In this document: in pieces, positions 18,995-30,313 of the stretch
How the letters are laid out: each line of letters begins with the position of its first letter
Position numbering within the stretch: the stretch's first letter is position 1
From: an uncultured Christensenella sp.
Lineage (GTDB): Bacteria > Bacillota > Clostridia > Christensenellales > CAG-917
Assembly: GCA_910584155.1 (NCBI GenBank)
Contig: CAJTYG010000001.1
Span: 20,023 to 84,022, forward strand
Reading direction: 5' to 3'
DNA length: 64,000 nucleotides
Notes under the pieces: model-generated
Seen by the model: the letters and a program-made list of their open reading frames with translations, nothing else
Databases searched by the model: none
Told to the model about the DNA's origin: nothing
Position numbers and translations under genes: made by a program

Positions 18995-19010
18995 TGTTTC
19001 ACGTGGAACA
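18995..19010. promoter_or_regulatory. parS site 2
   Basis: TGTTTCACGTGGAACA is a perfect inverted repeat matching parS on the complementary strand (TGTTCCACGTGAAACA). parA and parB lie 9.5 kb away. Confidence 0.95.
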
Positions 19011-19031
19011 TCGCCATGCCGCCCATTTGAA

Positions 19032-19047
19032 TGTTACACGTGAAACA
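19032..19047. promoter_or_regulatory. parS site 3
   Basis: TGTTACACGTGAAACA, an exact fit to TGTTNCACGTGAAACA. Confidence 0.95.
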
Positions 19048-19361
19048 TCTTGGACAACCCTGTTTTAAGCCATCATAGAACTACGATTTGACAGCATCTC
19101 AAATTGCACTGTCAGATAAAAGTAAATATAGTTTGCCGTATTATTAAATCTGAAAAGCCTATAGCCCAAATGACGATTGTCGCAAACCGCTGCCGACCAC
19201 AATTTACAACTAATAAAATTTATACACCGTTGCTTTGGTGGTTATCAGCTACTTGATATATCCGACTGCATTAGAAGTACACAGAACCACAGACAGCTAT
19301 GGCGCTATGTTTATGATAATGCCGCCACATCACACAGATATTAAAGCACATTATTTAAAAA

Positions 19362-19377
19362 TGTTACACGTGAAACA
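19362..19377. promoter_or_regulatory. parS site 4
   Basis: TGTTACACGTGAAACA, identical to site 3 and 330 bp from it. Confidence 0.95.
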
Positions 19378-19435
19378 TTTTGCTAAATTTAAGCAAATAT
19401 TGCCAATTTGCACTCGGCTAACCACGATTAAACAT

Positions 19436-19594
19436 ATAAAAACCGCCACCTAAGTGACGGCTTATATTTGAATTATAATCTATTCAGACACCCGATGTAC
19501 TTATTCAGCATAGACCGGGCCATAGTGACAAGAAACAATGCTGCTTGACCGGCGTCACGCAAATGTTTGCGCTATGGTCAACAGAATAGATTAT
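19436..19594 (-). ncRNA. Structured small RNA of unrecognised class
   Basis: A transcription unit of about 159 nt on the minus strand without an open frame. A consensus promoter (TTGACA-17-TATAAT) places the start near 19594. The 5' end is exactly the first arm of an 11-bp closing stem (19594-19584 with 19485-19475). Inside are a CGCAAA-CA-UUUGCG hairpin and complementary pairs CCAUAG/CUAUGG, GUGAC/GUCAC and CCCGGU/AUCGGG. Alternative pairs UUGACC/GGUCAA and CAGCAU/AUGCUG suggest two competing folds or a pseudoknot. An intrinsic terminator ends it at about 19436. It lacks the SRP RNA apical motif, looks unlike the long rod of 6S RNA, and has no adjacent gene to act as a riboswitch for. It lies between parS site 4 and gyrB. 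Confidence 0.72.
19443..19460 (-). terminator. Terminator of structured RNA
   Basis: Stem CCGTCAC / GTGGCGG (one G-T pair, TTAG loop) followed by five T on the minus strand. Confidence 0.85.
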
Positions 19595-19600
19595 GACAAT

Positions 19601-19629
19601 ATTATATCCAGCGCTTATCAGACTGTCAA
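19601..19629 (-). promoter_or_regulatory. Consensus promoter of structured RNA
   Basis: On the minus strand, TTGACA (19629-19624), exactly 17 bp, TATAAT (19606-19601). Both hexamers are perfect sigma-A consensus, the only such pair noticed in the window, which implies high expression. Confidence 0.9.
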
Positions 19630-20599
19630 CCTTTTAAACTCAGGTTGTAAATATTTGCATTTGCAGCAATGATAATCAATGTAGTAAATCGCCAGCATTA
19701 AATCAATTCATAACGTCAAATAAACGATTGATTCAATGTCAAAGCTTTATGTTGGCTGTATTTAATATTTGCATAACGGATAAATATTTTGTATTTACGG
19801 ATATTTCATAAATACAAGCGAAATAGTCCCTGTTTTACGCTATATTTAAGCAATTTAGGCTTTATATTTGATTGATGCTTGATTTTAACTACGCTATATT
19901 TGATTGATATTTGATATTAGCTGCAATAAATTCAGTGCGGCGCATATGATCAAAATTAGTATTATAGATATGTTGCATTATAAAAATAAATGCGATTATC
20001 AATATAGTTAAAATGTGCTACATCCTATAATCGCTTTAAAATTATATCAAACCTGAACCGTATTATATTATTTGTAATGCAATCATTATCAACTCTAAAT
20101 TTAAACATTGTAATTGATATGCTTATCAATTTAAAACTCTTCCAAATGCGATCGACAGCCGATTTATGCCAAACTTTCATTTTACATATTTTATTGGCAA
20201 AGTAAATCATTTCTGCGTTTGTATCTGCAATTTTTATTATTGTTGAATTTTGATATTTGCAAATCGTAATTTTGATATATGTTAATTTTTAAATTTCGAA
20301 TTATTTATATTCGTTAATTATTATGGTTTATATATTTAGTTTACTTGTAAATCATTTATTCTAATAATTTCTGCTCGATTTCTTATATTTTTTTATGATT
20401 TTACTTGTATTTTTGTGCAAAATACTTATGTTTTTTGTGCGATATCTCGTATCCGTATGTGCAATTACTTACATATATTTATCTGCCGCACAGTGAAAAC
20501 GGTCATCTGTTTTCGTGATAAGCTGTGCAAAAACCTTTCAATTTTTGTGCTTTGTGCTTTTATATTGCTTTACAACCTTAAATAATTTACAAAATGAGG

Positions 20600-20628
20600 T
20601 TGATTTTTCTATATATTACTGATATAAT
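20600..20628 (+). promoter_or_regulatory. gyrB promoter
   Basis: TTGATT (20600-20605), 17-bp spacer, TATAAT (20623-20628). Start predicted near 20635, giving a leader of about 56 nt with a normal ribosome binding site. Confidence 0.8.
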
Positions 20629-20654
20629 CTATTTACTTATTATATTGTATATAA

Positions 20655-22601
<1,947 letters not shown>

Positions 22602-22612
22602 GAGGAGGATCT

Positions 22613-25174
22613 ATGGCAAACATAAGAGATGATAAAAACAACGAATATATACAACATATAGCCAACTCCACCGTCAAAGACATCGAGATAAACGGCGAGC
22701 TTAAAAAATCATTTATCTCATACGCAATGGCAGTGAACGTGTCACGTGCAATTCCCGACGTACGTGACGGCTTAAAGCCCGTGCACAGGCGTATCCTTTA
22801 CGCTATGAGCGAGCTCGGTCTTACGCCCGACAAGCCTTACCGCAAGTGCGCAATGGTCGTCGGTGAAGTTTTGGGTAAATATCACCCGCACGGCGACAGC
22901 TCCGTCTACGACGCATTGGTACGTCTTGCGCAGGACTTTTCCATACGCTGTCCGCTTATCGACGGACACGGCAACTTCGGCTCGGTCGACGGCGACCCCG
23001 CCGCCGCATACAGGTACACGGAAGCACGTCTCAGCAAAATAGCGCTCGAGATGATACGTGACATCGACAAAAAGACCGTCGACTTCTATCCCAACTTCGA
23101 CGACACGAGGGAGCAGCCCGTTGTATTGCCCTCTCGTTTCCCAAATTTGCTTGTAAACGGTTCGGACGGTATTGCGGTCGGCATGGCAACTTCCATTCCG
23201 CCTCACAATCTTGGCGAGGTCATAGACGCAACGGTGGCTCTGCTCAAAAACCCCGACGCTACGGTGGACGAGCTTATGGAATTTATGCCTGCGCCCGATT
23301 TCCCCACAGGTGCGCTCATACTCGGCAGAAACACCATAAAGCAGGCATACCGCACGGGCAGAGGCATGGCGATACTCCGTGCAAAGGCTGAGATAGAGGA
23401 AATGGCAAACGGCAAGAGCCGCATTGTCGTCACCGAGATACCTTATCAGGTCAACAAAGCTCAGCTCATTGAAAACATCGCCGATCAGGTCAAGGACAAG
23501 CGCCTTGAGGGCATTGCGGATCTTAGAGAAGAGACCGACCGTCACGGCATGCGCATCGTCATAGAGCTCAAAAAGGACGTCAACGCACAGGTGCTGCTCA
23601 ATCAGCTTTATAAGCAGACTGCAATGCAGACAAACTTCAGTATGATTATGCTTGCGCTTGTGGACGGCGTGCCTCGCATACTCAACCTCAAGGAAATCCT
23701 AAGCTGCTACGTTGCGCACCAAAAGGACGTCATCGTCCGCCGTACACGCTTCGACCTTGAAAAGGCGATGGAGCGTCAGCATATCCTGCAAGGTCTTCAC
23801 ATTGCGCTTGAAAACATCGACGCTATAGTAGAACTTCTCAAAAAATCGAGAGACCGTCAAGACGCCATCGTTAAACTCACCGAAAACTATGCGCTGTCCG
23901 AAAGACAGGCGGTCGCAATACTCGACATGCGTTTGCAGCGCCTCACAGGACTCGAAGTGGAAAAGATAAACAGCGAGCTCGAGGACCTCGGAAAGCAGAT
24001 AGAATATTTCAACTTCATTCTCTCGCACGACGAGGAAGTCACGGCTATAGTCATCAAAGAGCTTTCCGACATCAAGTCGCAGTATAACACTCCAAGGCTT
24101 TCACAGCTTACGTACGACTACGGCGACATCGACATCGAAGATCTTATCGAAAAAGAGGACGTCGTCATCTCTATGACGCACGGCGGCTATATCAAGCGTA
24201 TCCCCGTGTCCGAGTATAAGGCTCAGCACAGGGGCGGCATGGGCGTCACGGCGCATAAGGCAAAGGACGAGGACTTTGTTGAAAAGATATTCACGTCCAA
24301 CACGCACGAGCTGATAATGTTCTTTACAAACAAGGGCAAGGTGTTTACGCTCAAGGCGTACGAGATCCCCGAGGCAAGCCGCAACGCAAGAGGCAGGGCG
24401 GCGGTCAATCTGCTGCAATTAGAGCAGGGCGAAAAGATACAGGCATTCCTGAAGGTGCCCGAGGACAGAGAAAACAAGTTCCTTATGCTTGCTACAAAGC
24501 AGGGGCTTATCAAAAAAACTCCGCTTGAGGAATTTGATTCTATCAAGCGCAACGGCAAGATAGCCATCAAGTTCAACGATGACGACGAGCTCATCGACGC
24601 CGTGATAACCGACGGCAACTGCGAGCTTATCGTTGCCTCCAGCACGGGCATGAGCATTCACTTCCACGAGAAGGTCGTGCGTGCTATGGGCAGGACGGCA
24701 ATGGGCGTCAAGGCAATGAACATACCCGAGGGCGCAAGCCTCGTGACATTCACGGCGGTCAACGACGGCGACGAGATTTTGACGGTCACCTCAAACGGCT
24801 ACGGGAAACGCAGCGACGTGTCCGAGTATCCGTTGCAGGGCAGAGCAGGCAAGGGCGTGCGTGCAGGTGTATTCAACGACCGCACAGGCTCGCTTGTATG
24901 CCTCAAGGTCATTCCCGCAGACACGGACGTGATGATGATAACCGACACGGGCGTCATCATAAGAGTACAAGCCGACGAGATAAGCAAGATAAGCAGAAAT
25001 ACGCAGGGCGTGCGCATTATGAAGCTTAAGGACAGCAACATCAACGTAATGGCGATAGCGCTCACGCCTCACGAGGATGAGGAAGTTGAAGAGGGCGAGC
25101 AAGCTTTAGCAGAGGGCGGCGAAAACGTCGAAACAGAAGCCGTCGGCGAGACGACCGAGACGTCTGAAGAATAA
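22613..25174 (+). CDS. gyrA: DNA gyrase subunit A
   Basis: Breakage-reunion subunit, 853 residues. The catalytic tyrosine lies in [10 protein letters not shown]. The quinolone-pocket region reads [17 protein letters not shown], with Ser at the position often changed in resistant strains, so wild-type there. The C-terminal beta-pinwheel contains the GyrA-box-like QGRAGKGV. It ends in an acidic tail ([20 protein letters not shown]). GAGGAGG precedes the ATG; the operon ends with a strong terminator. Confidence 0.98.
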   Translation: MANIRDDKNNEYIQHIANSTVKDIEINGELKKSFISYAMAVNVSRAIPDVRDGLKPVHRRILYAMSELGLTPDKPYRKCAMVVGEVLGKYHPHGDSSVYDALVRLAQDFSIRCPLIDGHGNFGSVDGDPAAAYRYTEARLSKIALEMIRDIDKKTVDFYPNFDDTREQPVVLPSRFPNLLVNGSDGIAVGMATSIPPHNLGEVIDATVALLKNPDATVDELMEFMPAPDFPTGALILGRNTIKQAYRTGRGMAILRAKAEIEEMANGKSRIVVTEIPYQVNKAQLIENIADQVKDKRLEGIADLREETDRHGMRIVIELKKDVNAQVLLNQLYKQTAMQTNFSMIMLALVDGVPRILNLKEILSCYVAHQKDVIVRRTRFDLEKAMERQHILQGLHIALENIDAIVELLKKSRDRQDAIVKLTENYALSERQAVAILDMRLQRLTGLEVEKINSELEDLGKQIEYFNFILSHDEEVTAIVIKELSDIKSQYNTPRLSQLTYDYGDIDIEDLIEKEDVVISMTHGGYIKRIPVSEYKAQHRGGMGVTAHKAKDEDFVEKIFTSNTHELIMFFTNKGKVFTLKAYEIPEASRNARGRAAVNLLQLEQGEKIQAFLKVPEDRENKFLMLATKQGLIKKTPLEEFDSIKRNGKIAIKFNDDDELIDAVITDGNCELIVASSTGMSIHFHEKVVRAMGRTAMGVKAMNIPEGASLVTFTAVNDGDEILTVTSNGYGKRSDVSEYPLQGRAGKGVRAGVFNDRTGSLVCLKVIPADTDVMMITDTGVIIRVQADEISKISRNTQGVRIMKLKDSNINVMAIALTPHEDEEVEEGEQALAEGGENVETEAVGETTETSEE

Positions 25175-25200
25175 GCTTAAAGCTAAAAAAATTAAACTTA

Positions 25201-25228
25201 CAGCGCACCGAAATCGGTGCGCTGTTTT
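25201..25228 (+). terminator. Terminator of gyrBA operon
   Basis: A 10-bp perfect stem CAGCGCACCG / CGGTGCGCTG with an AAAT loop and a T run. Confidence 0.92.
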
Positions 25229-25312
25229 CATTTGTATTGCTTATTATAATAACAAAAACAGACGTTTATATGCGTAATATTGATATATAAAATATCTGTT
25301 TTACCGTTTCGT

Positions 25313-26035
25313 TTATTTCTTTATCGGCGGCAACGGGGCGGTTTTCCCTGTGACGCCCGCAAGCACGGCGGGCAGTATTTTTTCATATTTGCTAAGCCCC
25401 TTGCGCACCACCTCTTCAAAGCTGACGGGGGCGCCGTCGTCAGCCCTGTCGGAAACGACCTTTATTGAAAGCAGCGGGATAGAGTTACGCATACACGCAA
25501 TGGCAAGTCCAGCAAGCTCCATTTCGCATATATCGCAGCCAAATTCTTCGGCAAGCCTCTTCTTCTGCGCCGAGCTTGCCACAAACACGTCGCCGCTTGC
25601 AACGGCAACTCTTTTCATATCCTTGCCTATCGCCGAAAGCACACGGTCTATCAGCGAGCCGTCCAAATAAAAATAGATATCGTCGCTGTCGATATACTGT
25701 CCCACTCTCGTGCCGTCCAGAAGCGACGTATCAAACTGATAGTGACAAACTCTGTCTGCAATGACAAGCTCGCCTACGGCTATATTTGCCTTAAGCGTGC
25801 CGACAAAGCCGAAATTTAACAGCACCTCGATGTCAAACAGATCCACCAACAACTGCGCCGTCGTTGCGGCGTTTATCTCGCCGACGCCGCAGGTCGCAAG
25901 ATACAGCGTATCGTCTGCAAGCTCTATCTTGCGCACAAGTGCGCCGTGTATTTTGCTCTGTGCAGTCACATTGCCCAGCTTTTGATATATGGGCAGCATT
26001 TCTTCCGCCATAGCGGTTATGATCCCTATTCTCAT
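25313..26035 (-). CDS. mtnN: 5'-methylthioadenosine/S-adenosylhomocysteine nucleosidase
   Basis: Hydrolyses MTA and SAH to adenine and the thioribose, in methionine salvage and methyl-cycle detoxification. The 240 residues match the family. Visible features are the start MRIGIITAMAEEM with the catalytic Glu region, GVGEINAA, VASGDVFV, CEMELAGLA, and SDRADD with the catalytic Asp. AAGGAG precedes the ATG. It diverges from rsmG across about 100 bp. A PNP/UDP-family nucleoside phosphorylase is a less likely alternative. Confidence 0.9.
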   Translation of the reverse strand: MRIGIITAMAEEMLPIYQKLGNVTAQSKIHGALVRKIELADDTLYLATCGVGEINAATTAQLLVDLFDIEVLLNFGFVGTLKANIAVGELVIADRVCHYQFDTSLLDGTRVGQYIDSDDIYFYLDGSLIDRVLSAIGKDMKRVAVASGDVFVASSAQKKRLAEEFGCDICEMELAGLAIACMRNSIPLLSIKVVSDRADDGAPVSFEEVVRKGLSKYEKILPAVLAGVTGKTAPLPPIKK

Positions 26036-26101
26036 AAAAAGCGCTCCTTACAGTTTTTTACAGGGATATTATAGCACCGCAGTTTTGAGATTTCAATATG
26101 C

Positions 26102-26130
26102 TTGCAATATCTCTCAATAACTGATAAAAT
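26102..26130 (+). promoter_or_regulatory. rsmG promoter giving leaderless mRNA
   Basis: TTGCAA (26102-26107), 17-bp spacer, TAAAAT (26125-26130). Exactly 6 nt separate the -10 from the ATG at 26137, and no Shine-Dalgarno is present. Confidence 0.75.
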
Positions 26131-26136
26131 CAAAAT

Positions 26137-26829
26137 ATGCAAAATACGGAAGCTTTAAAAAACTATCTGTCCCAAATAGGGTGCGAGCTAGCAGACGAAA
26201 AGATCGCCTGTCTTTTAAGCTTCTGCGACAGGGTGCTCGAAGCCAACAAAAGCTTCAACCTCACCGCTATCACCGACTATACCGATTTTTTGATAAAGCA
26301 CGTCACGGATTCGCTTTTGGGCGCAAGCGAAATTCCGCAAAACGCATTGGTTTGCGACATAGGCTCGGGAGCAGGCTTTCCCGCAATGCCTTTGGCTATC
26401 GCACGAGATGATATAACCGTCACCGCACTCGATTCCACCGCCAAAAAGATGACCTTTGTGGCGGAAAGCGCACGTTCTCTCGGCATAAAAAACATAAAGA
26501 CGGTCGCAGGCAGGGCGGAGGATCAAAAAAAACTGTTTTGCAGCTTTGACGTGGTTACCGCCCGTGCGGTCTCATCGCTGCCCATATTGCTTGAGCTCGC
26601 CATGCCGCTGCTTAAGGTAGGCGGTCTTGCAGTATTTTACAAAACCGACGAAAGCGAGCTTGCAGGCGTTTCAAACGCTCTCAAAACGCTAAAGGCAGAA
26701 CATATCGGCACAAAGCTTACAGCCCTGCCAAACGGCGACAAAAGGGCGATACTCACCTTCAAAAAGCTTGCGCCTACGCCGCCGCAATATCCCCGTCAAT
26801 ACGGCACGATAAAGAAAAAGCCTCTCTAA
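26137..26829 (+). CDS. rsmG: 16S rRNA m7G527 methyltransferase
   Basis: SAM-dependent methyltransferase (GidB) acting on G527 of 16S rRNA; 230 residues. Motif I is VCDIGSGAGFPAMPLAI, followed by VTALDSTAKK and VTARAVSSL. Its position upstream of parA and parB is the conserved arrangement, but a membrane-anchored XRE gene is inserted between them and mnmG is not adjacent. Translation is predicted to begin on a leaderless mRNA. The stop codon lies inside the loop of the terminator hairpin. Confidence 0.95.
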   Translation: MQNTEALKNYLSQIGCELADEKIACLLSFCDRVLEANKSFNLTAITDYTDFLIKHVTDSLLGASEIPQNALVCDIGSGAGFPAMPLAIARDDITVTALDSTAKKMTFVAESARSLGIKNIKTVAGRAEDQKKLFCSFDVVTARAVSSLPILLELAMPLLKVGGLAVFYKTDESELAGVSNALKTLKAEHIGTKLTALPNGDKRAILTFKKLAPTPPQYPRQYGTIKKKPL

Positions 26830-26840
26830 AGAGGCTTTTT
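26815..26840. terminator. Bidirectional terminator overlapping rsmG stop
   Basis: An 11-bp stem AAAAAGCCTCT / AGAGGCTTTTT with loop CTAA. The TAA of rsmG begins in the loop. It also terminates the convergent XRE gene. Confidence 0.9.
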
Positions 26841-26870
26841 GTTTGATTTGTTTAAGTCGTTATGGTCATT

Positions 26871-28322
26871 CTAAAAATCTGAAGCGGTGATATAAAATCG
26901 TCCCTTTTCCGCACCGCTCAGCTTTTCCACTTTTATATAGTAGGTATGAGGTCCTGCGGTATAATCTGCGCCCATCAGCTTAAACGGCTGGGCAAAAAAC
27001 AGTATTCCGTCCTTTGTCACCTGCCTGTCCTGCGGGTTGCCCCAATCAGATCTTATGATGGGCTCAAAATTCCAATACTCATATATTACGCCGTATGAAA
27101 ATCTGTCATAGCAGATATCAAATCTTTTATACTGCTGATGCGTTACGTTTAGCTTGTAATATTTAAACCTCGTATCGTCGTCAAAGCCGAATTCATACAC
27201 TTTGTCAAGCTCTATTTCCTCAATTTCATCCTGTATGGCTATGCGGTGAGTTGAACCCGGTACTCCCCAGTCCTCAATAGAAATACTTTCATCGCTCGGA
27301 TTTCTGATAATAAGTATGTTGGCAAAGCCTTCGTATATGTGATATTCACAGGGCTGAAGCACGGCTTCAAACACCTTTCTCGAGCCCGTACTTTCCTTGT
27401 CGTCCGCACGCCAGATTGTTTCGTACTCACGCTTGCCCGTTCTGTCTATATACTTCAGCTTTACAAGTCTGTCAAATTCCAAAGCTTCGGCAGACCTCTT
27501 TGAATTGTCGGGATTCATAATGTATCTTACGGGCGTCATCTCAGTGGCGTTGAGCGCTATTGCAAATTCGGAATGCGGTGCAATGGATATTTCATTAAAG
27601 TTATCCTGCATTTTTACGCTTACCCGTTGAAAACTGTCTGCGCCATAAATTTTTATTCTCACCTCGTCGCCGACGTTTAACCATTTCTTTAAATTTAACT
27701 CTCGCCATCTGTTGCCGTTGTCATCCTCTTTAATGGGCGGATATGTGTATTCCGAATCATTGATATACAGTTTTGACGCTTCAAGCATTCGTATATCAAA
27801 ATAATATATGCTGTTAAATTCCGCCGTAAATTTGTAGTATGCATTTACTCCTCTTTCGTCAAATATGGGGCAGTAAATATCGCTGCCAAGGCTTCCGTCA
27901 AAGCCGGCGCTGTTGCCTACAAAATCCATTTCCTGATAAACAGGCTCGGGCTGCTGCGGAGCGGGGGCGGGCGTTTTGTTTATCGCCTTTGGTATATACA
28001 CGCTCATCAGAGTGACCGCAACTATCAAAACTATCACAACAGGCGCAATTATCGCTATCAGCGTGCGCACGGACGGCTTTTTCACGACCTCTCTTTCCAC
28101 TATTTCCACACGTGGCTCGGGTTCTCTGCCCGTAAGCAGCTCGTCTACGGTCACGTCGATTATCTCGGCGAGTGCGGATAAAATGGAAACGTCGGGCATA
28201 CCTTTGCCCGTTTCCCATTTGGATACTGTCTGCTTTGTCACGTGAAGCTGCTTTGCAAGCTGCGCCTGCGACAAACCTTTTTCCTTGCGTTTTTCAATGA
28301 GAATTGTTTTAAAATCTTTCAT
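26871..28322 (-). CDS. Membrane-anchored XRE-family regulator with extracellular domain
   Basis: 483 residues. Residues about 1-62 form an XRE helix-turn-helix (LSQAQLAKQLHVTKQTVSKWE). A basic linker leads to one membrane segment, about 86-110 (TLIAIIAPVVIVLIVAVTLM). A Pro-rich hinge and about 360 residues outside the cell follow, with beta-rich, Tyr-rich sequence. This topology suggests that an extracellular signal could control DNA binding directly. No ligand domain was recognised. GAGAGG precedes the ATG. It is inserted between rsmG and parA and reads opposite to both. Confidence 0.85.
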   Translation of the reverse strand: MKDFKTILIEKRKEKGLSQAQLAKQLHVTKQTVSKWETGKGMPDVSILSALAEIIDVTVDELLTGREPEPRVEIVEREVVKKPSVRTLIAIIAPVVIVLIVAVTLMSVYIPKAINKTPAPAPQQPEPVYQEMDFVGNSAGFDGSLGSDIYCPIFDERGVNAYYKFTAEFNSIYYFDIRMLEASKLYINDSEYTYPPIKEDDNGNRWRELNLKKWLNVGDEVRIKIYGADSFQRVSVKMQDNFNEISIAPHSEFAIALNATEMTPVRYIMNPDNSKRSAEALEFDRLVKLKYIDRTGKREYETIWRADDKESTGSRKVFEAVLQPCEYHIYEGFANILIIRNPSDESISIEDWGVPGSTHRIAIQDEIEEIELDKVYEFGFDDDTRFKYYKLNVTHQQYKRFDICYDRFSYGVIYEYWNFEPIIRSDWGNPQDRQVTKDGILFFAQPFKLMGADYTAGPHTYYIKVEKLSGAEKGRFYITASDF

Positions 28323-28528
28323 CTTTTCCTCTCTCGATACATTATATAGATTTTACCCGTGTTTTTCAATGACAAAACGCATTTTACGCCGTCAACGCTC
28401 GGTTGACGCATATATTTTACAGTATTTATCCGATATATCTTACATAGCGCACCCAAAGCTTGCTACTCAGGCGATTTTGCCGACAAATAAATTGCGCATA
28501 TAAAGTTGGTGCAAATATCCGTTTTGTC

Positions 28529-28557
28529 TTGAAAAATTTTTTCGGTTGTGTTACTAT
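28529..28557 (+). promoter_or_regulatory. parA promoter giving leaderless mRNA
   Basis: TTGAAA (28529-28534), 17-bp spacer, TACTAT (28552-28557), then 6 nt to the ATG at 28564. No Shine-Dalgarno sequence. Confidence 0.75.
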
Positions 28558-28563
28558 CTTTTT

Positions 28564-29331
28564 ATGGCTCGAATAATATCCTTTTCAAATCAAAAGGGCG
28601 GAGTGGGCAAAACCACGTCCTGCGTAAACTTAGCTACCTGCCTTGCTATGAGAGGCAAGCGTGTGCTTATTGTCGATTTTGACGCACAGTGCAATGCGTC
28701 AAGCGCTCTGGGCGAGTTTGACAAGCAGCCGCAAAAATCCGTATACGACGTTATATGCAGCGACCTGCCCGCAAGCGAGGCAGTGCGCAAATCGGAAATA
28801 GAAAATCTTGCTTTCATTCCGTCGTCCTGCGATCTCGCAGGAGCGGAGCTCGAGCTTTCGCAAATAGTCATCGGCAGAGAACGGGTTTTGCAGGAAAAGC
28901 TTTCCGAGATAGAGGACGGCTACGATTTTATCTTTATCGACTGTCCGCCGTCGCTCGGGCTGCTCACGGTCAATGCGCTCACTGCGTCAAACGGCGTGCT
29001 TATCCCCATACAGAGCGAGTATTATGCGCTCGAGGGCTTAAGCCAGATGATGAACACCATTAAGCTCGTCAAAAAGTTTTTAAACAAGGACTTAGAGGTG
29101 GACGGCGTGCTGCTCACTATGTTTGACAGCCGCTCAAAGCTTTCACGGGGCGTACTCGAAGAAATATCAAAGGTATTCGGCGATAAAGTATTCGATACAA
29201 AAATACCCCGCAATATCAGGCTTGCCGAGGCGCCAAGCTATGGCAAACCCGTTATGTTATACGACAAAAAATGCACGGGCGCACTCGCTTACGAAGCCCT
29301 TGCGGACGAATTTTCGGCAAAAATAAATTGA
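28564..29331 (+). CDS. parA: Chromosome-partitioning ATPase ParA/Soj
   Basis: ATP-dependent DNA-binding ATPase that works with ParB-parS in origin segregation and, in Bacillus, regulates DnaA. The ATG at 28564 (MARIISFSNQ) is preferred over 28546 because the upstream ATG overlaps the promoter. The 255 residues show the deviant Walker A KGGVGKTT (11-18), the switch I region VDFDAQCNAS, and Walker B FIFIDCPPSLG. It forms an operon with parB, 8 nt downstream. Predicted leaderless. Confidence 0.96.
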   Translation: MARIISFSNQKGGVGKTTSCVNLATCLAMRGKRVLIVDFDAQCNASSALGEFDKQPQKSVYDVICSDLPASEAVRKSEIENLAFIPSSCDLAGAELELSQIVIGRERVLQEKLSEIEDGYDFIFIDCPPSLGLLTVNALTASNGVLIPIQSEYYALEGLSQMMNTIKLVKKFLNKDLEVDGVLLTMFDSRSKLSRGVLEEISKVFGDKVFDTKIPRNIRLAEAPSYGKPVMLYDKKCTGALAYEALADEFSAKIN

Positions 29332-29339
29332 GGTGAATT

Positions 29340-30266
29340 ATGGCAAGCAGCAAAGGCGGATTAGGCGGAAAGGGTATGAGCGCTCTTTTCAGAGACAACA
29401 CCCAAAACGTGAGGGTGGAAATTGACGGCGGACTGACCACGCAGGAGATCGACATACATCTTATCGACCGCAACCCCTCGCAGCCACGTAAATCGTTTGA
29501 CGAAGAAGCGCTTAAATCAATGGCGGCTTCCATTTCGATGTACGGCGTGCTGCAGCCCATACTGCTCGTAAAAAGCGAGGGCGGCAGATACCTTATCATC
29601 GCAGGCGAACGCCGTTTCAGAGCAAGCCTGCTCGCAGGGCTCAAAACTATCCCTGCAATAATAAAAGAGCTTTCACCGCAGGAAATACAGGAAATCTCGC
29701 TTATAGAAAACCTGCACCGTGAAAACCTCAACGCTATCGAAGCCGCCGAGGGCATAAAAGAGCTTATGGAAAATCACGGGCTCACGCAGGAAGAGGTCGC
29801 CGTGCGCATAGGCAAATCCCGCCCGTACGTCACAAATACGCTGCGCCTGCTCCAACTGCCCGACGAAGTTATGGAAATGGTCAAAGAGGGCAAGCTTTCA
29901 CCCGGACATGCCCGCACAATTCTCACCGTCGACAACAAGGAAAAGCTCATCGAATTTGCAAAGCTCGCCTGCGACGAGGATATTTCCGTGCGTGATTTGG
30001 AGCGCATCGTGCAAAACTACTTTGCGGACAGCTCGCAACAGGAAAAGCAAACCAAGCGCAAAGCAAAAGAGCCGCTACCTATCGAGCTCAAAGCGTTTGT
30101 CAGCGATATGAAACGCCTCTTTGCAACCAAAGTAAAGCTTGTGCGCAACGGCTCGAGAGGCCGCATAACGATAGATTACTTCAGTGACGACGACCTTGAG
30201 CGTATCCACGCAATAATGCAGCTGCTTCAAATCTACAACAATCAAAACAACAATAAACCAAACTAA
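29340..30266 (+). CDS. parB: ParB/Spo0J chromosome-partitioning protein
   Basis: CTP-dependent DNA clamp that loads at parS and spreads; 308 residues. The CTPase GERRFRAS motif (ParB/Srx domain) and ENLHRENLNAIEAA are present. The HTH region LTQEEVAVRIGKSRPYVTNTLRLLQL reads parS. A basic linker and C-terminal dimerisation helix follow. GAGGTG precedes the ATG. Four matching parS sites lie at 18.96-19.38 kb. A terminator follows. Confidence 0.97.
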   Translation: MASSKGGLGGKGMSALFRDNTQNVRVEIDGGLTTQEIDIHLIDRNPSQPRKSFDEEALKSMAASISMYGVLQPILLVKSEGGRYLIIAGERRFRASLLAGLKTIPAIIKELSPQEIQEISLIENLHRENLNAIEAAEGIKELMENHGLTQEEVAVRIGKSRPYVTNTLRLLQLPDEVMEMVKEGKLSPGHARTILTVDNKEKLIEFAKLACDEDISVRDLERIVQNYFADSSQQEKQTKRKAKEPLPIELKAFVSDMKRLFATKVKLVRNGSRGRITIDYFSDDDLERIHAIMQLLQIYNNQNNNKPN

Positions 30267-30273
30267 ACAATAC

Positions 30274-30295
30274 AGCCCCTGAAAAGGGGCTTTTT
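30274..30295 (+). terminator. Terminator of parAB operon
   Basis: Stem AGCCCC / GGGGCT with a short loop and a T run. Confidence 0.88.
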
Positions 30296-30313
30296 ATAAG
30301 GAAGGATATTTAA

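Noticed and set aside
19436..19594. Structured RNA as SRP RNA, 6S RNA or tmRNA
   Set aside because: GGTCA and AGCAGC occur close together, but the GGAA-loop core of SRP RNA is absent. The fold branches unlike 6S RNA. It is too short for tmRNA and has no tag frame.
20025..20210. 61-aa minus-strand frame in the origin gap
   Set aside because: Low-complexity AT-rich codons, no ribosome site and no family resemblance; expected by chance in such sequence.
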